Shown: in pieces, positions 17,613 through 27,776 of the stretch | Layout: every line of letters begins with the position of its first letter | How positions within the stretch are numbered: position 1 is the first letter of the stretch | Source of the DNA: JABDLO01 sp041749255 | GTDB lineage: Bacteria > Bacteroidota > Bacteroidia > Chitinophagales > Saprospiraceae | NCBI GenBank assembly: GCA_041749255.1 | Contig: JBGTBR010000038.1 | Span: 37,777 to 101,776 of the forward strand | Length of the DNA stretch: 64,000 nucleotides | Direction: 5' to 3' | Position numbers and translations under genes: made by a program | The notes under the pieces: model-generated | Told to the model about the DNA's origin: nothing | The model's database searches: none | The model's input: only the letters and a program-made list of their open reading frames with translations

Positions 17613-19322
17613 TCAGTTGTCATTTTCCAGTTGTATCCTTTTTTGCTCGTCTTCTATAAATCCGTCAATGATCCTCTCCAGAGTAAGCAATGGAATGGAA
17701 CCATTTTCCAATACCTTGTCGTGAAAGGATCGGATATCAAAGCCATCTCCCAGTTTTTCCTCTGCTCTTTTTCTTAATTCCCGGATCTTGAGTTCTCCGA
17801 TTTTATACGATACGGCTTGAGCCGGCCAGCCTATGTAGCGATCAATTTCCGTAGTTACCTCATGTATGGACAATGCAGTCCGGTCAGCCATGTATTGAAT
17901 GGCTTCTTCTCTTGTCCATCCCTTATAGTGAATTCCCACATCTACAACCAGACGACAGGCCCTCCACATTTCATAGGTAAGTCTTCCAAAATCGTCATAG
18001 GGATCTTCGTACATTCCCGCCTCTTTGCCAAGGTATTCACTATAAAGTCCCCAACCCTCACCGTAAGCACTCAGATATGTTTTCCTGAACGGAGGGAGTC
18101 CTTCGAGTTCTTGAGCCAGAGAAATCTGAAGGTGGTGTCCTGGCACCGCTTCATGGAGGGTGAGAGCCGGAAGTGCATACAAAGGACGACTTTCAAGTTT
18201 AAAGGTATTTACCCAATACTGACCCGCTCTTCTTTGATCCATTGATCCACCTGAATATCTGCCACTGGTATAGGTAGGTGCAATGGCTTCAGGAACTGGA
18301 TTTACAGTAAAAGGAAGTCTTGGTAGCTTTCCAAAATACCGGGGAAGAAACTCTTCTGCTTTTTTTGACAACCACGCTGCTTTATCGAGAATTTCCTGAG
18401 GTGTGCGCGCATAGAACCGGGGTTCATTTCTCAGCCAGAAAATGAACTCCTGGATATTTCCCTTAAACTGTATTGAGTCCAGTATGGACTGCATTTCCTG
18501 AAGAATTCTTTCAACCTCCCTTTCTCCTGTTTCATAGACTTCTTCGGGAGACATATCAAGGGTAGTGTAGTATTTAACCCTTTGCCTGTAATAGTCTTCC
18601 CCGCCCATAATGGCATGAATTCCCGGTGACGATCTCACCTGGGTGGCATATTCCGACGTAAGAAATTGATGTAACTGAAGTAGTGCCGGATAAACCTCTT
18701 CCGATACCATTTTTTCCGCTTCCTCTTTTTTGTTTTCGGGCAAGGATCCGATGGCAGAAGTCAGAAATGATACTTTTCCTTTTTCTCTGATCTGATCATG
18801 CAGGATAGATGCACAATTATGAACAACAACAGCCGGGTGTGCCATTCCATCTGCAATACCAAGTCTCATGTTAGAGATTTGGTGCTCTATGTATTCAGGT
18901 AATTCTCTTAACCTCTTAAAAAACCTTTCAAAGTCTTCTTCTTTTTCTAATCTGACATTTCTGGTTGAATAGATAATACCCATTATAAATCCTCCTTCTG
19001 CATTTAAAGGCATCTTGTGGATACCCACCTGCAAATTATACAGCTCATCATCAACCACAATTCTCAAAAGATCTGTGTTGATCTGTTGTTCTTCAGTCAA
19101 TCCGACAGTAGAAATATCATTTAATACCTCTGAAATTTGACTTAGGCTAGATATTTTAGCTCCTTTAAGCGAATCGGATTGTATGGGCCATGAATCCTGT
19201 GGTGTTTTGAACGTTTTTTCGTGATTTTCATAAAGTGCAATTGCCTCATCCACTTTATCCATTGAAGATGAGCAACTGCATATCAGAAAAGCTAAAAGCC
19301 ACACTAAAAAATAATACCGCAT
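17613..19322 (-). CDS. DUF885 family lipoprotein (putative metallopeptidase)
   Basis: 569 residues with a lipoprotein-type start (MRYYFLVWLLAFLICSC). The DUF885 hallmark HEAVPGHHLQ lies at 390-399, and a GEGWGLYSE segment follows. The HExxxGHH arrangement suggests a zinc-dependent peptidase, though the activity is established for few members. It would sit in the periplasm or on the outer membrane. The MFS transporter gene ends only 11 bases upstream on the same strand, so transporter, DUF885 and oxidoreductase may be one operon. Confidence 0.88.
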   Translation of the reverse strand: MRYYFLVWLLAFLICSCSSSMDKVDEAIALYENHEKTFKTPQDSWPIQSDSLKGAKISSLSQISEVLNDISTVGLTEEQQINTDLLRIVVDDELYNLQVGIHKMPLNAEGGFIMGIIYSTRNVRLEKEEDFERFFKRLRELPEYIEHQISNMRLGIADGMAHPAVVVHNCASILHDQIREKGKVSFLTSAIGSLPENKKEEAEKMVSEEVYPALLQLHQFLTSEYATQVRSSPGIHAIMGGEDYYRQRVKYYTTLDMSPEEVYETGEREVERILQEMQSILDSIQFKGNIQEFIFWLRNEPRFYARTPQEILDKAAWLSKKAEEFLPRYFGKLPRLPFTVNPVPEAIAPTYTSGRYSGGSMDQRRAGQYWVNTFKLESRPLYALPALTLHEAVPGHHLQISLAQELEGLPPFRKTYLSAYGEGWGLYSEYLGKEAGMYEDPYDDFGRLTYEMWRACRLVVDVGIHYKGWTREEAIQYMADRTALSIHEVTTEIDRYIGWPAQAVSYKIGELKIRELRKRAEEKLGDGFDIRSFHDKVLENGSIPLLTLERIIDGFIEDEQKRIQLENDN

Positions 19323-19333
19323 CTATTTTGATT

Positions 19334-20512
19334 TTAAGTCTTTTGGGCCTGAGCATATGGCAATGTTCGCCTCCGTGCATAAAGTGCACCAAAAAGAACA
19401 ATGAGTATAGCCGGTAAAATGGACATATATTTGAGAGCGTCCACGCCGGTAGCATCATCCAGCACTTTTCCCATAATGGGAAGGACGATCGAAACCGATA
19501 GCATACCCAATCCTCCCATCAGCGATAAGCCCAGGGCTCCGCTTTCGGGAATGTTTTCGGCAATAAAGGACAACATGGTAGGCCAGAAAAAAGTTATGCC
19601 CACGGCAAATACAGCGGCAGCAAAGAATGTCATGCCTCCACTGACCTGCGTAAAAAGCCAGAGACCTATAAAAGAAAATATAGCAGAAAATAATAACATG
19701 CCCGAAGTGGATAAACGATGTGCCACCGGACCGGCGAATGCTCTACCAGCTGCCATGATGCCATTAATAAATGCCAACACAATCAATGGTATGGTTCCAG
19801 AGGCTGCTAAAAGGGATTCTATCCTTTGGTTGGTTCCCAGTTCTGTCGCTGCGGTTAAAAGCATACAAAACCCCATAAAAATAAATAGAGGTGTGGTGAT
19901 ACTTTTCCACATATCTTTATTGGTGACACCCATTTCTATCCTCTCTGTTCTTGGAAATGACTGACCAAAGAACATGTAGCCATATATTATAAGAGGTATA
20001 AACAATGTAGCCACCATGACTTGCCAACTCAAACCGGCTACGTCCATAATTAGATACCCAACAAAAGAACCTATGACTATACCTCCCGGAAACCATACAT
20101 GAAACCTGTTAAGCATTTTGGTTTTCTCCTTGGGATACATGGATGCGACCATGGGGTTAAGTGCTGCTTCTACCATTCCATTTCCAATACCTATAAAGAG
20201 AGTCCCGATGAAGAGACTCCATAAATTGTAAGCAAATAAGGTAAGAACTATACCGATGGCATGTGTAGCAAAGGCAAGCCAGGTAATTTTTCTAATTCCT
20301 AGCGTATCTACCAGAGGACCTCCAATGATCATGGCAAGCGTAAAACCCCAGAATGCAGGGGTAAAAGCATAACCTATTTGCTCCAGAGTCAGTCCAACTC
20401 CTTCCGGTCCAAAAACGGTCTCCAAACGGGCGCGAATAGCAAAAGTCATCGATGTGGTGATCAAAGCAATGCAGGAAGCAAAAAACAATCTGTTTTTATT
20501 GTATGGCCTCAT
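19334..20512 (-). CDS. MFS transporter
   Basis: 392 residues from the ATG at 20512 (MRPYNKNRLFFASC). A GTG at 20602 would add 30 residues without features of a helix, so I prefer the internal start. About twelve hydrophobic segments are present, with the MFS-like loop PKEKTKMLNRFHVWFPGG between the halves of the first bundle and GMVEAALNP. It resembles the sugar/FucP-like branch of the superfamily. It heads a possible three-gene operon with the DUF885 and oxidoreductase genes, so the substrate may be a sugar-like compound; that link is inference. Confidence 0.85.
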   Translation of the reverse strand: MRPYNKNRLFFASCIALITTSMTFAIRARLETVFGPEGVGLTLEQIGYAFTPAFWGFTLAMIIGGPLVDTLGIRKITWLAFATHAIGIVLTLFAYNLWSLFIGTLFIGIGNGMVEAALNPMVASMYPKEKTKMLNRFHVWFPGGIVIGSFVGYLIMDVAGLSWQVMVATLFIPLIIYGYMFFGQSFPRTERIEMGVTNKDMWKSITTPLFIFMGFCMLLTAATELGTNQRIESLLAASGTIPLIVLAFINGIMAAGRAFAGPVAHRLSTSGMLLFSAIFSFIGLWLFTQVSGGMTFFAAAVFAVGITFFWPTMLSFIAENIPESGALGLSLMGGLGMLSVSIVLPIMGKVLDDATGVDALKYMSILPAILIVLFGALYARRRTLPYAQAQKT

Positions 20513-20711
20513 CTTAGTGGTTTTTATGTTTTGTACAAGTGATTGATATAATGTATAAAAATACAAAATCTGTCTATCCGTGCAAGATAATTGCCAATAC
20601 ACTGGTGTTTTTTAATGAATTTTTATTTCTATTAATTAAAAATTCTAATCCAGGATTTTTTTTCTGAAATGGATGCACTATCCCTCTGCATGAGATATTG
20701 ATAAAAAATGA

Positions 20712-20741
20712 TTGTGGATTAACAGATAAACAATATTTTTG
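20712..20741 (+). promoter_or_regulatory. Bacteroidota-type promoter of the ferredoxin reductase gene
   Basis: TTG (20712-20714) and TATTTTTG (20734-20741) are spaced by 19 bp, a full consensus match. Only 5 bases separate the -7 box from the ATG at 20747, so the transcript should be leaderless. Confidence 0.7.
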
Positions 20742-20746
20742 CGCCC

Positions 20747-21757
20747 ATGATAAAAACTGATATAATTATAGTGGGAGCTGGGCCAGTGGGTTTATTTACT
20801 GTTTTCGAAGCCGGTTTATTAAAATTGAGATGCCATTTAATCGATGTGTTGGGGCAACCAGGCGGACAACTAATAGAGATATATCCTAAAAAACCAATAT
20901 ATGATATTCCCGGATACCCGACTATCTTAGCCGGTGAGCTGGTAGAAAAATTAATGGAACAAATTGCTCCTTTCCATCCTGGTTTTACTTTGGGTGAAAG
21001 AGCGGAAGTACTTGAAAAGACACAGGAAGATAAATTCAGACTAACTACAAACAAAGGTACAGTGTTAGAAGCACCTGTTATTGCCATTGCAGGAGGACTC
21101 GGGTGTTTTGAACCAAGAAAACCCCCAATTGAAGGAATTGATCAATTTGAAGATAAAGGTATAGATTATATCATACGCGATCCTGATGTGTACAGAGATA
21201 AAAGCGTTCTTATAGCGGGAGGAGGGGATTCCGCTCTGGATTGGACCATTTTCCTCAGCGAAATTGCAAGAGAAGTCACACTTATTCACCGACGAACATC
21301 CTTCAGAGGAGCTCTAGACAGTGTAGAAAAAGTGATGTCCCTTGTTCAAAGCAACAAGATCAAACTTATAACAGATGCTCAGGCAGTTGCTGTAAATGGA
21401 AATACCTCTTTATCCGAAGTGATCGTTCGCCAGAAAGACTTAGGAGATGTTTCATATAAAGTAGATCACTTTATTCCCCTTTTTGGGTTAACTCCAAAAT
21501 TGGGCCCCATCGCCAACTGGGGTCTTCAAATCAATAGCAATGCTATTGAAGTCAACACATATGATTACAGTACCAATGTAAAAGGAATATATGCAATAGG
21601 TGACATCAATACATACCCGGGAAAACTAAAACTCATACTTTGCGGTTTCCATGAAGCAACACTAATGGTGCAATCGGCATTTAAACATATTTACCCGAAT
21701 CAAAAACTTAGTTTTAAATACACTACCGTATCTGGAGTACAAGGATTCAATGAATAA
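20747..21757 (+). CDS. Ferredoxin-NADP+ reductase, thioredoxin-reductase-like type
   Basis: 336 residues with two Rossmann motifs: FAD-binding VGAGPVGLFTVFEAG near the start and NADP-binding AGGGDSALDW near 158-167. The thioredoxin-reductase CxxC is absent, as expected for the ferredoxin-reducing branch. GDINTYPGKLKLI near the end is the FAD-contacting 'GD' motif. It transfers electrons between NADPH and ferredoxin in the cytosol. Its 3' end overlaps the 2Fe-2S ferredoxin gene by eight bases, so the two are co-translated, and the ferredoxin is the likely partner. Confidence 0.93.
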   Translation: MIKTDIIIVGAGPVGLFTVFEAGLLKLRCHLIDVLGQPGGQLIEIYPKKPIYDIPGYPTILAGELVEKLMEQIAPFHPGFTLGERAEVLEKTQEDKFRLTTNKGTVLEAPVIAIAGGLGCFEPRKPPIEGIDQFEDKGIDYIIRDPDVYRDKSVLIAGGGDSALDWTIFLSEIAREVTLIHRRTSFRGALDSVEKVMSLVQSNKIKLITDAQAVAVNGNTSLSEVIVRQKDLGDVSYKVDHFIPLFGLTPKLGPIANWGLQINSNAIEVNTYDYSTNVKGIYAIGDINTYPGKLKLILCGFHEATLMVQSAFKHIYPNQKLSFKYTTVSGVQGFNE

Positions 21758-22100
21758 AGACCTTAATGAAAAAGATTCATTCATTACCATTTCTGTCATT
21801 GATAGAAAAGGCGAAGAGCATTATATAGAAGCACCTATTGATTTCTCCTTTAATCTGATGGAAGTTCTAAAAATATATCAATTTCCGGTAGAGGGGACAT
21901 GTGGGGGAATGGCATTATGCGCTTCCTGTCATGTATATGTGTTATCTGATCACGAACTCCAAGAAGCTTCAACGGATGAAGAAGATATGCTGGATCAGGC
22001 TTTTTTTGTTGAAAATAACTCAAGATTGGCTTGTCAAATCAAATTACATGCCTCTCTGGAAGGTCTTAAAATCAAGTTGGCACTTACTGATATACCTTAG
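21750..22100 (+). CDS. 2Fe-2S ferredoxin
   Basis: 116 residues. The adrenodoxin-type cluster ligands are Cys51, Cys57 and Cys60 (TCGGMALCASC) and Cys95 (RLACQI). It is a small soluble electron carrier, presumably reduced or oxidised by the overlapping FNR. A strong hairpin terminator at 22171-22200 ends the pair. Confidence 0.95.
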   Translation: MNKDLNEKDSFITISVIDRKGEEHYIEAPIDFSFNLMEVLKIYQFPVEGTCGGMALCASCHVYVLSDHELQEASTDEEDMLDQAFFVENNSRLACQIKLHASLEGLKIKLALTDIP

Positions 22101-22170
22101 TTCGAATCAAATCTCGTATCTGCCTTGAAATGAATCCATTTCATACTAATAAATCATAAAGAGTTAAAAA

Positions 22171-22206
22171 AGCAGTTCTACCTTATTTGGTAAAACTGCT
22201 TTTTTA
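22171..22206. terminator. Bidirectional terminator between convergent genes
   Basis: AGCAGTTcTACC (22171-22182) pairs with GGTAaAACTGCT (22189-22200) around TTATTT, with an A-run before and a T-run after. It can serve both the ferredoxin operon and the minus-strand M16 peptidase gene. Confidence 0.85.
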
Positions 22207-22224
22207 TTCCTTAACTTATTGCCA

Positions 22225-25113
22225 TCAATCTTCAATAACATCACTGCTTTCCGCAGGATCCATTATAATTTGCGTAAGACTCAAAAAGTTGAAATATTTT
22301 TCTGCTGCACCTCTTATTTCATTTGCTGTCAAAGCTTCTATACGCGCTTCCGTATCGAGGAGCAATATGTCATCAAAGGATGCCTGATCATTATATTTAC
22401 TTTGGATTTGATTTAACCAATATCTGTTTTCAATAAGATTTTTGATTTTTGTCTGACGTTGTGTTTCTTTGACTTTAATCATATCACTCTCATTGGGAGC
22501 ATAACTTTTAGCATGTCTGATAACATCCCAGGCAGCCGTGATTAACTCTTCCGTTTTATCCGGATCGGTGTTAAAAGAAATGGTTATACTGTATTCCTCT
22601 TTGGGTACTTTTCGCCCACCTCCATAAACACTTACACCATAAACGCCACCTTTTTCTTCTCTGAGTTCTTCTCTGAGTTTTATTCGGATATAATCAAGCA
22701 TCGAGCTCATGAGATAATTATTGTCTGCATTGTATTCATACTCACCGTGGAAATACAATTCTACCTGACTTTTAGGGGCCTGTCCTCTTTTTGTACTTTT
22801 TTTGATCTGTCCGGGAAATGATTCTATTTCCAGGTCTTTCCATGTTTCCTTTCTATTTGTGGTAGGCAGGTTACCTAAATAGGTGGCAGCTAATTCTTTC
22901 ATTTCGTCCACATCAAAAGAACCTACAAAGATAAAGGCGAAATCAGAAGCATCTGCAAATCGGTCTTTGTAGGTTTCTAATACCTTATTATAATCCAATC
23001 CTTTGATTTTGCTTTCTGTCGGCAATCCCACTCTGGGGTGTGCTCTATATTTGATCCTGGAAGCAAAATCAGAAAAATAAAAATTAGGATTGGCTCGTAA
23101 ATTTTTAACAATCCCAGCCTGCCTGTTGACATAAGATTCAAAGGCTACATCATCTTTTCGAACATCCGTAAAATACAGGTAAATCAGTTTAAACATGTCC
23201 TCGGCGTCTTTGACAGAAGAGCTTCCTCTCATTCCCTCATAATATGTACTGATATATGGCTGGACATTGACATTTTTACCCGCCATGAGTTTTTCGAGCT
23301 GGGTACTATTAAATGATCCAATACCGGCTTCCATAATAATAGAAGGTGCATTTTCTGCATTGAAATAAGTAAAGTCATCATAAACCGATGACCCTCCTTC
23401 GCTGGTCGCTGACATAAGAATTTCATCATTTTTGAAAGTCGTGGGTTTAAGGAAAACCTTTACTCCATTTTGGAGCACCAGTTCATAAATTTCTGTTTCT
23501 TCATGTTTAACTTCTATGGTAATACCTACAGGTTGGAGCTCTTGACTCAAAAGCGGAGCATCCATTGTATCATCAACATATGGTTCTAAAACGGTGGTAT
23601 CTACTTCTTGAACAATATCTAAGAGTAATTCTTCGCCGGGAAGTGGAACCGAGGATTTATCAGGACCTGTTACCACAATGACACGATTGTCTTCACTGAT
23701 CCATTGCCCTGGTAGGGCATTCACATCTTCCAAAGTAATGCCCGGTAAATACTGCTGATACAATTGAAGCATTTGTCCGGGACCTGGAATAGGTGTTTCT
23801 TTTAAAAAATGAAAAACATATCGCATAATGATTTGTCTGCTTTCTGTTTTATCCATTTCTGCAAAAGACCTTTCTGCCCTTTCCATCAATATGGTTTTTT
23901 GCCTTTCCAGTTCTCCTTTTGTAAATCCATGATCCAACACTCTTTTGTTTTCCAACAATAACCTTCTGGTAGCTTCTTCAGCTTTTCCTTCAGCTACCAT
24001 GGCAAATGATGTATAGGTATCAATGTTTCCAAGATCAGGACTATAGCCTGTGGAGGAAAATATAAATGGTGCGTCAGGCTCTTTGCCAATTTCCTCCAAA
24101 CGGGAATTTAACATGCCATTGACCAAAGACCTTTTAATAGATTCCTTTAAGTCGTTAAGGGTTTTGGTTTTTTTAGCAGGTACTTTATTCATCACCCGAA
24201 CATTCGTAAAAGAGGCTTCCTTATCTGATGCTACCGCGACTAAAGTGCCCTCATGTGCCGGTATTTCATATTTTTTTCTTGGACGAGGATTGCCGGAACT
24301 AGCAGGGATATCTGAAAATATCTGTGTCACTTGTGTTTCAACCTCTTTCAAATCAAAATCGCCTACTACAAACACCGCCATCAATTCAGGTCTGTACCAG
24401 TCCTTGAAGAATCGCTTAAAAATTTCGTAATCTCCATGTGTAATAATATCCGGATCTCCGATAGGAAGTCTTTCTGCATATTGAGATCCCTTGTACATAA
24501 CGGGAAGGGTTATCTGCTGCATTCTCTGATCGGGTGAAAGCCTGCTTCTCCATTCAGAAACCACTACACCTCGTTCTTTATCGATTTCATCATGATCAAA
24601 AGTGATACCAGACGCCCAATCTTTGAGTATAAGCAAGCCTTTAAAAAACTCCATGCGGTTATCTGTTTTGACCTGGAGCATATATACGGTTTCATCAAAT
24701 GATGTAAATGCATTAAGATCCGGTCCAAATCGGGTGCCTACACTTTCAAGATAATCAATCAGCTCATTCTTTTTAAAATTGGTAGTGCCATTGAAGGCCA
24801 TATGCTCTACAAAATGTGCAACGCCTAACTGATCATCATCTTCTAAAAGAGAACCTACATTGACTGCCAAACGAAGTTCAGCATTATTCTCAGGACGCAT
24901 ATTTTTTTGAATAAAATATTTCATGCCATTAGGCAGAGTCCCTTGAACTAAACGGTCATCTACAGGAATTTTACCTTTATTGTCGACAGTGGCAGCTTCT
25001 TGTTTTTCAGGTCTTGGAGCCTCTGCAAGGACAACGTTATCCGCTGGTACTGATTGTTTTGAACAGGAAAATAGAAAAGTCAAAATGACTAAAGTGATGA
25101 GATTTTTACACAT
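22225..25113 (-). CDS. M16 family zinc metallopeptidase lipoprotein
   Basis: 962 residues with a lipoprotein start (MCKNLITLVILTFLFSC). The inverted zinc motif HFVEH is at 100-104 with the third ligand near Glu180 (DHDEIDKERG). There are four M16 subdomains; the C-terminal half contains the substrate-arginine/tyrosine-type segment EEKGGVYGVSVYGGGR. Length fits pitrilysin/insulinase-like enzymes. It would degrade oligopeptides in the periplasm or at the outer membrane. It is preceded by the exopolysaccharide gene group but separated from it by about 117 bases. Confidence 0.92.
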   Translation of the reverse strand: MCKNLITLVILTFLFSCSKQSVPADNVVLAEAPRPEKQEAATVDNKGKIPVDDRLVQGTLPNGMKYFIQKNMRPENNAELRLAVNVGSLLEDDDQLGVAHFVEHMAFNGTTNFKKNELIDYLESVGTRFGPDLNAFTSFDETVYMLQVKTDNRMEFFKGLLILKDWASGITFDHDEIDKERGVVVSEWRSRLSPDQRMQQITLPVMYKGSQYAERLPIGDPDIITHGDYEIFKRFFKDWYRPELMAVFVVGDFDLKEVETQVTQIFSDIPASSGNPRPRKKYEIPAHEGTLVAVASDKEASFTNVRVMNKVPAKKTKTLNDLKESIKRSLVNGMLNSRLEEIGKEPDAPFIFSSTGYSPDLGNIDTYTSFAMVAEGKAEEATRRLLLENKRVLDHGFTKGELERQKTILMERAERSFAEMDKTESRQIIMRYVFHFLKETPIPGPGQMLQLYQQYLPGITLEDVNALPGQWISEDNRVIVVTGPDKSSVPLPGEELLLDIVQEVDTTVLEPYVDDTMDAPLLSQELQPVGITIEVKHEETEIYELVLQNGVKVFLKPTTFKNDEILMSATSEGGSSVYDDFTYFNAENAPSIIMEAGIGSFNSTQLEKLMAGKNVNVQPYISTYYEGMRGSSSVKDAEDMFKLIYLYFTDVRKDDVAFESYVNRQAGIVKNLRANPNFYFSDFASRIKYRAHPRVGLPTESKIKGLDYNKVLETYKDRFADASDFAFIFVGSFDVDEMKELAATYLGNLPTTNRKETWKDLEIESFPGQIKKSTKRGQAPKSQVELYFHGEYEYNADNNYLMSSMLDYIRIKLREELREEKGGVYGVSVYGGGRKVPKEEYSITISFNTDPDKTEELITAAWDVIRHAKSYAPNESDMIKVKETQRQTKIKNLIENRYWLNQIQSKYNDQASFDDILLLDTEARIEALTANEIRGAAEKYFNFLSLTQIIMDPAESSDVIED

Positions 25114-25230
25114 ACTTTATAGTTGGTTTATTAGTGTGATATAATTACAATTGAGTTATTGGGTTTCATTATTAAACACCCCTTATAATACGTTCAATTG
25201 TTAACTTTTGGTGTGTTTCGAATCAAGCTT

Positions 25231-26664
25231 TTACATTTTGGGAGTTCTTTTACAGGATAACACGGTGATAATAGACAGATTAATAAAAAAAAGACTACCG
25301 ATCTTATCCGTTTCTATCAGATCGTTCATCAACAAAGTAGAGCATATTATGACAAGGCTTACCATAGCAGACCATATCCATACTCTTCTCTCTGCATCCT
25401 TAATGTTGAAGGAATTTCTTTGTCCAATGCTTAATGCCGTAATGATGAGAACAAGAAAAATCAATAACCCAGGTATACCTTGTTCGACACCCATCATAAG
25501 ATAATAATTATGTATACCTGACTTTTCCGGATTATGACTTACATAGGTTCTGAACACATTGGAGCCATATTCCTGGTAATGTGAATAAAAAGTGGATGGT
25601 CCAAATCCAAAAACCGGTTTTTCTTTGATCATTTCTATTCCTGCCAACCATCGGTAGACGCGTTCCATAGTAGAGATGTCCTCCAGTTTATAGGTAGCCT
25701 GAACTAAATTCTCAAATTTATCGTGTGTTATTGTCCGATCGAAATCAGGTGCAAAGTCCAGATAACGATTGTTGTGATTTAGCCATATTAAAACCGCTAT
25801 AAGAGCAATAAATGATCCGGTATATATCCATTGAAACAGCCTGAACCGAAATATCCAGTAAGATAAAACTCCTATAATTACGGCAACCATGGCTGCCCTC
25901 GTATAGGAAAAATAAATCGCTACCAACATGATCAACACCCAAATAAACCAAAACCATTTATGTTGAGACCGGTACATCATGGCCCACACAAATGGTAGTA
26001 AAGCTGCAATCATAATGGCATAACTCACATGATTTCGAAACATAGGATAGACTGTTTCATTTACTTCAGAAAATAAAAAGCCCGTTAACCCTTGTCGTAT
26101 TAAAATGATAAATATGACTGTTCCCAGGGACAGTAGTAAAATTTTGAAAAATGTTCTGATACGTTCAGGTTGGTCAAATAAAAATCCAAAGAAAAAGTAA
26201 AAAGGAATGATATACCAAATCTTGGCAAGAGTATACTTTGCAGAATGCATAGGAACTGAAGATAGTAGAGATACCAAAATCAGCCAAATAAAGGAAGCCA
26301 CCAGTAAAAGCAGGATTGGGTGGGTAACAATTTGACGGTTGTATTTCAATAATTCAGGCAAAAAATACAATGGAAACAAAGCCGTGACCATCCACATAAT
26401 AGGTTCTGAAGGCAAATCTGTAGCCAGGTTATAGGGTAATTCAAATTCAACTGAATAAGGCAAGATCACTGCAAGAAGAAAAAATAAGAAACGTACATGT
26501 ATTGAAAAATAGATGAGAACACCTAAGATGGCTGGAATCCACATTAATACGATCATTTCCATCCATAAAGCCAAAACAATGGAACATAACTGGAATATAA
26601 CAATGGGTGAGATCCATGTCAAGTGATCTTTAAAATATCTGCTTACTGTACTTATGGAAGCCAT
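25231..26664 (-). CDS. O-antigen ligase/polymerase family membrane protein
   Basis: 477 residues with about eleven hydrophobic segments and one large periplasmic loop near residues 330-390, where KPVFGFGPSTFYSHYQEYG and a HNYYLMMGVEQG segment match the Wzy_C (O-antigen ligase) pattern. These inner-membrane proteins polymerise or transfer lipid-linked polysaccharide. Its start overlaps the stop of the Wzz-like gene by one base (TAATG), indicating translational coupling. Confidence 0.85.
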   Translation of the reverse strand: MASISTVSRYFKDHLTWISPIVIFQLCSIVLALWMEMIVLMWIPAILGVLIYFSIHVRFLFFLLAVILPYSVEFELPYNLATDLPSEPIMWMVTALFPLYFLPELLKYNRQIVTHPILLLLVASFIWLILVSLLSSVPMHSAKYTLAKIWYIIPFYFFFGFLFDQPERIRTFFKILLLSLGTVIFIILIRQGLTGFLFSEVNETVYPMFRNHVSYAIMIAALLPFVWAMMYRSQHKWFWFIWVLIMLVAIYFSYTRAAMVAVIIGVLSYWIFRFRLFQWIYTGSFIALIAVLIWLNHNNRYLDFAPDFDRTITHDKFENLVQATYKLEDISTMERVYRWLAGIEMIKEKPVFGFGPSTFYSHYQEYGSNVFRTYVSHNPEKSGIHNYYLMMGVEQGIPGLLIFLVLIITALSIGQRNSFNIKDAERRVWIWSAMVSLVIICSTLLMNDLIETDKIGSLFFINLSIITVLSCKRTPKM

Positions 26665-27743
26665 TATTCCTCATCAGAGCCAATCCAGGCCATTTTTAAC
26701 AAATAAAATATGAGAAAAGCAGCAAATGTCGCAGCCATCGAGGCAAGAACAATTAATGAACGTATTGGTTTCGATTTAATATTTGGAATTGAGGCCTCTT
26801 CTACTACATGCAGTGTATTGAAAGAAGATGAATGGGATGCCAATAATTGATGATGTCTCTCTTTGAGCAATCCTAACTGACTATTGGCCAACAAAACATT
26901 GTTTTCCAATGCCTCTACAATTTCAACACCTTCATTAAACTTTTCTAATTGGTTATCCAATAATTTCTTCTTTTGAGTAAGTCCTGCCAGTTTAGCTTCC
27001 TGATTACGGATTGAATCAACCGGAAAGGCAAGTTGGCGCATTTTATTTAGGCGGGCTGCTATTTCTCCTGCATTTAGTTCTACATCTGAAGCATGAGTTG
27101 CCAGGATCTCTCCCTGGGATTCTGATTTGATGATACCGAACTTTCTTTTTAGCATACTCAGTGAATCCTGCATACCCTTCACTTCTATAGATTTTAATTT
27201 AATATTATCGCTGTAATTATTGAGTGTTTGCAGTTGACTTTCTTTTATTATCACTCTGGCATGATTACTGATCAAATCCCTCGCGGCATTAGCCATAGCT
27301 GCTGCTTTTTCGGGCTCCCTATCCTCTGCAATAACTTCTATTCCTCTGAAGCGAGTTTTCCTGACAGTATAATGTTTCTGCATTTTTTTGAGGACTTTGT
27401 GCCGGGCGTGCTTTTTTAAAGTGTCGATCCTGTAGTGATCATATAATTTAAATGAATCAATGAGTTTATCGTAGATTACCTGAGAATGGGCAATGGCTAA
27501 AAGTCTGTCCATATCTTCTCCGGATCCAAATACATGCACCTTCTCCTGAGAAACACTAAGTGGAGCCGGGCTGGATAAATCAGGACTCGCTGCATAAAAA
27601 ACGGTAGAAGATTTGTAATAATCGGTCATGAATAATGTGAATATTGCTGTGATTATCCCCACTAACAATGGAAAAAGGATCAATATCCTTAAGTGAGGGA
27701 TTAATCGTTGAATTGTATTTTTGATTTTACTGCTTTCTTCCAT
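26664..27743 (-). CDS. Wzz/GumC-like polysaccharide chain-length determinant
   Basis: 359 residues with a membrane helix at about 27-47 and another at about 325-345 near the end (SLIVLASMAATFAAFLIFYLL), enclosing a mostly helical periplasmic domain with coiled-coil-like stretches. This is the topology of polysaccharide co-polymerases that set chain length. There is no C-terminal tyrosine kinase domain. The TAATG overlap with the O-antigen ligase gene and a 33-base gap to the flippase gene place all three in one operon. Confidence 0.85.
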   Translation of the reverse strand: MEESSKIKNTIQRLIPHLRILILFPLLVGIITAIFTLFMTDYYKSSTVFYAASPDLSSPAPLSVSQEKVHVFGSGEDMDRLLAIAHSQVIYDKLIDSFKLYDHYRIDTLKKHARHKVLKKMQKHYTVRKTRFRGIEVIAEDREPEKAAAMANAARDLISNHARVIIKESQLQTLNNYSDNIKLKSIEVKGMQDSLSMLKRKFGIIKSESQGEILATHASDVELNAGEIAARLNKMRQLAFPVDSIRNQEAKLAGLTQKKKLLDNQLEKFNEGVEIVEALENNVLLANSQLGLLKERHHQLLASHSSSFNTLHVVEEASIPNIKSKPIRSLIVLASMAATFAAFLIFYLLKMAWIGSDEE

Positions 27744-27776
27744 GCTGTTTATGGTTAAAATGCCGACGGGTAGATT

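Noticed and set aside
17817..18245. 142-codon plus-strand frame inside the DUF885 gene
   Set aside because: It covers the conserved HEAVPGHH region of the minus-strand gene; shadow frame.
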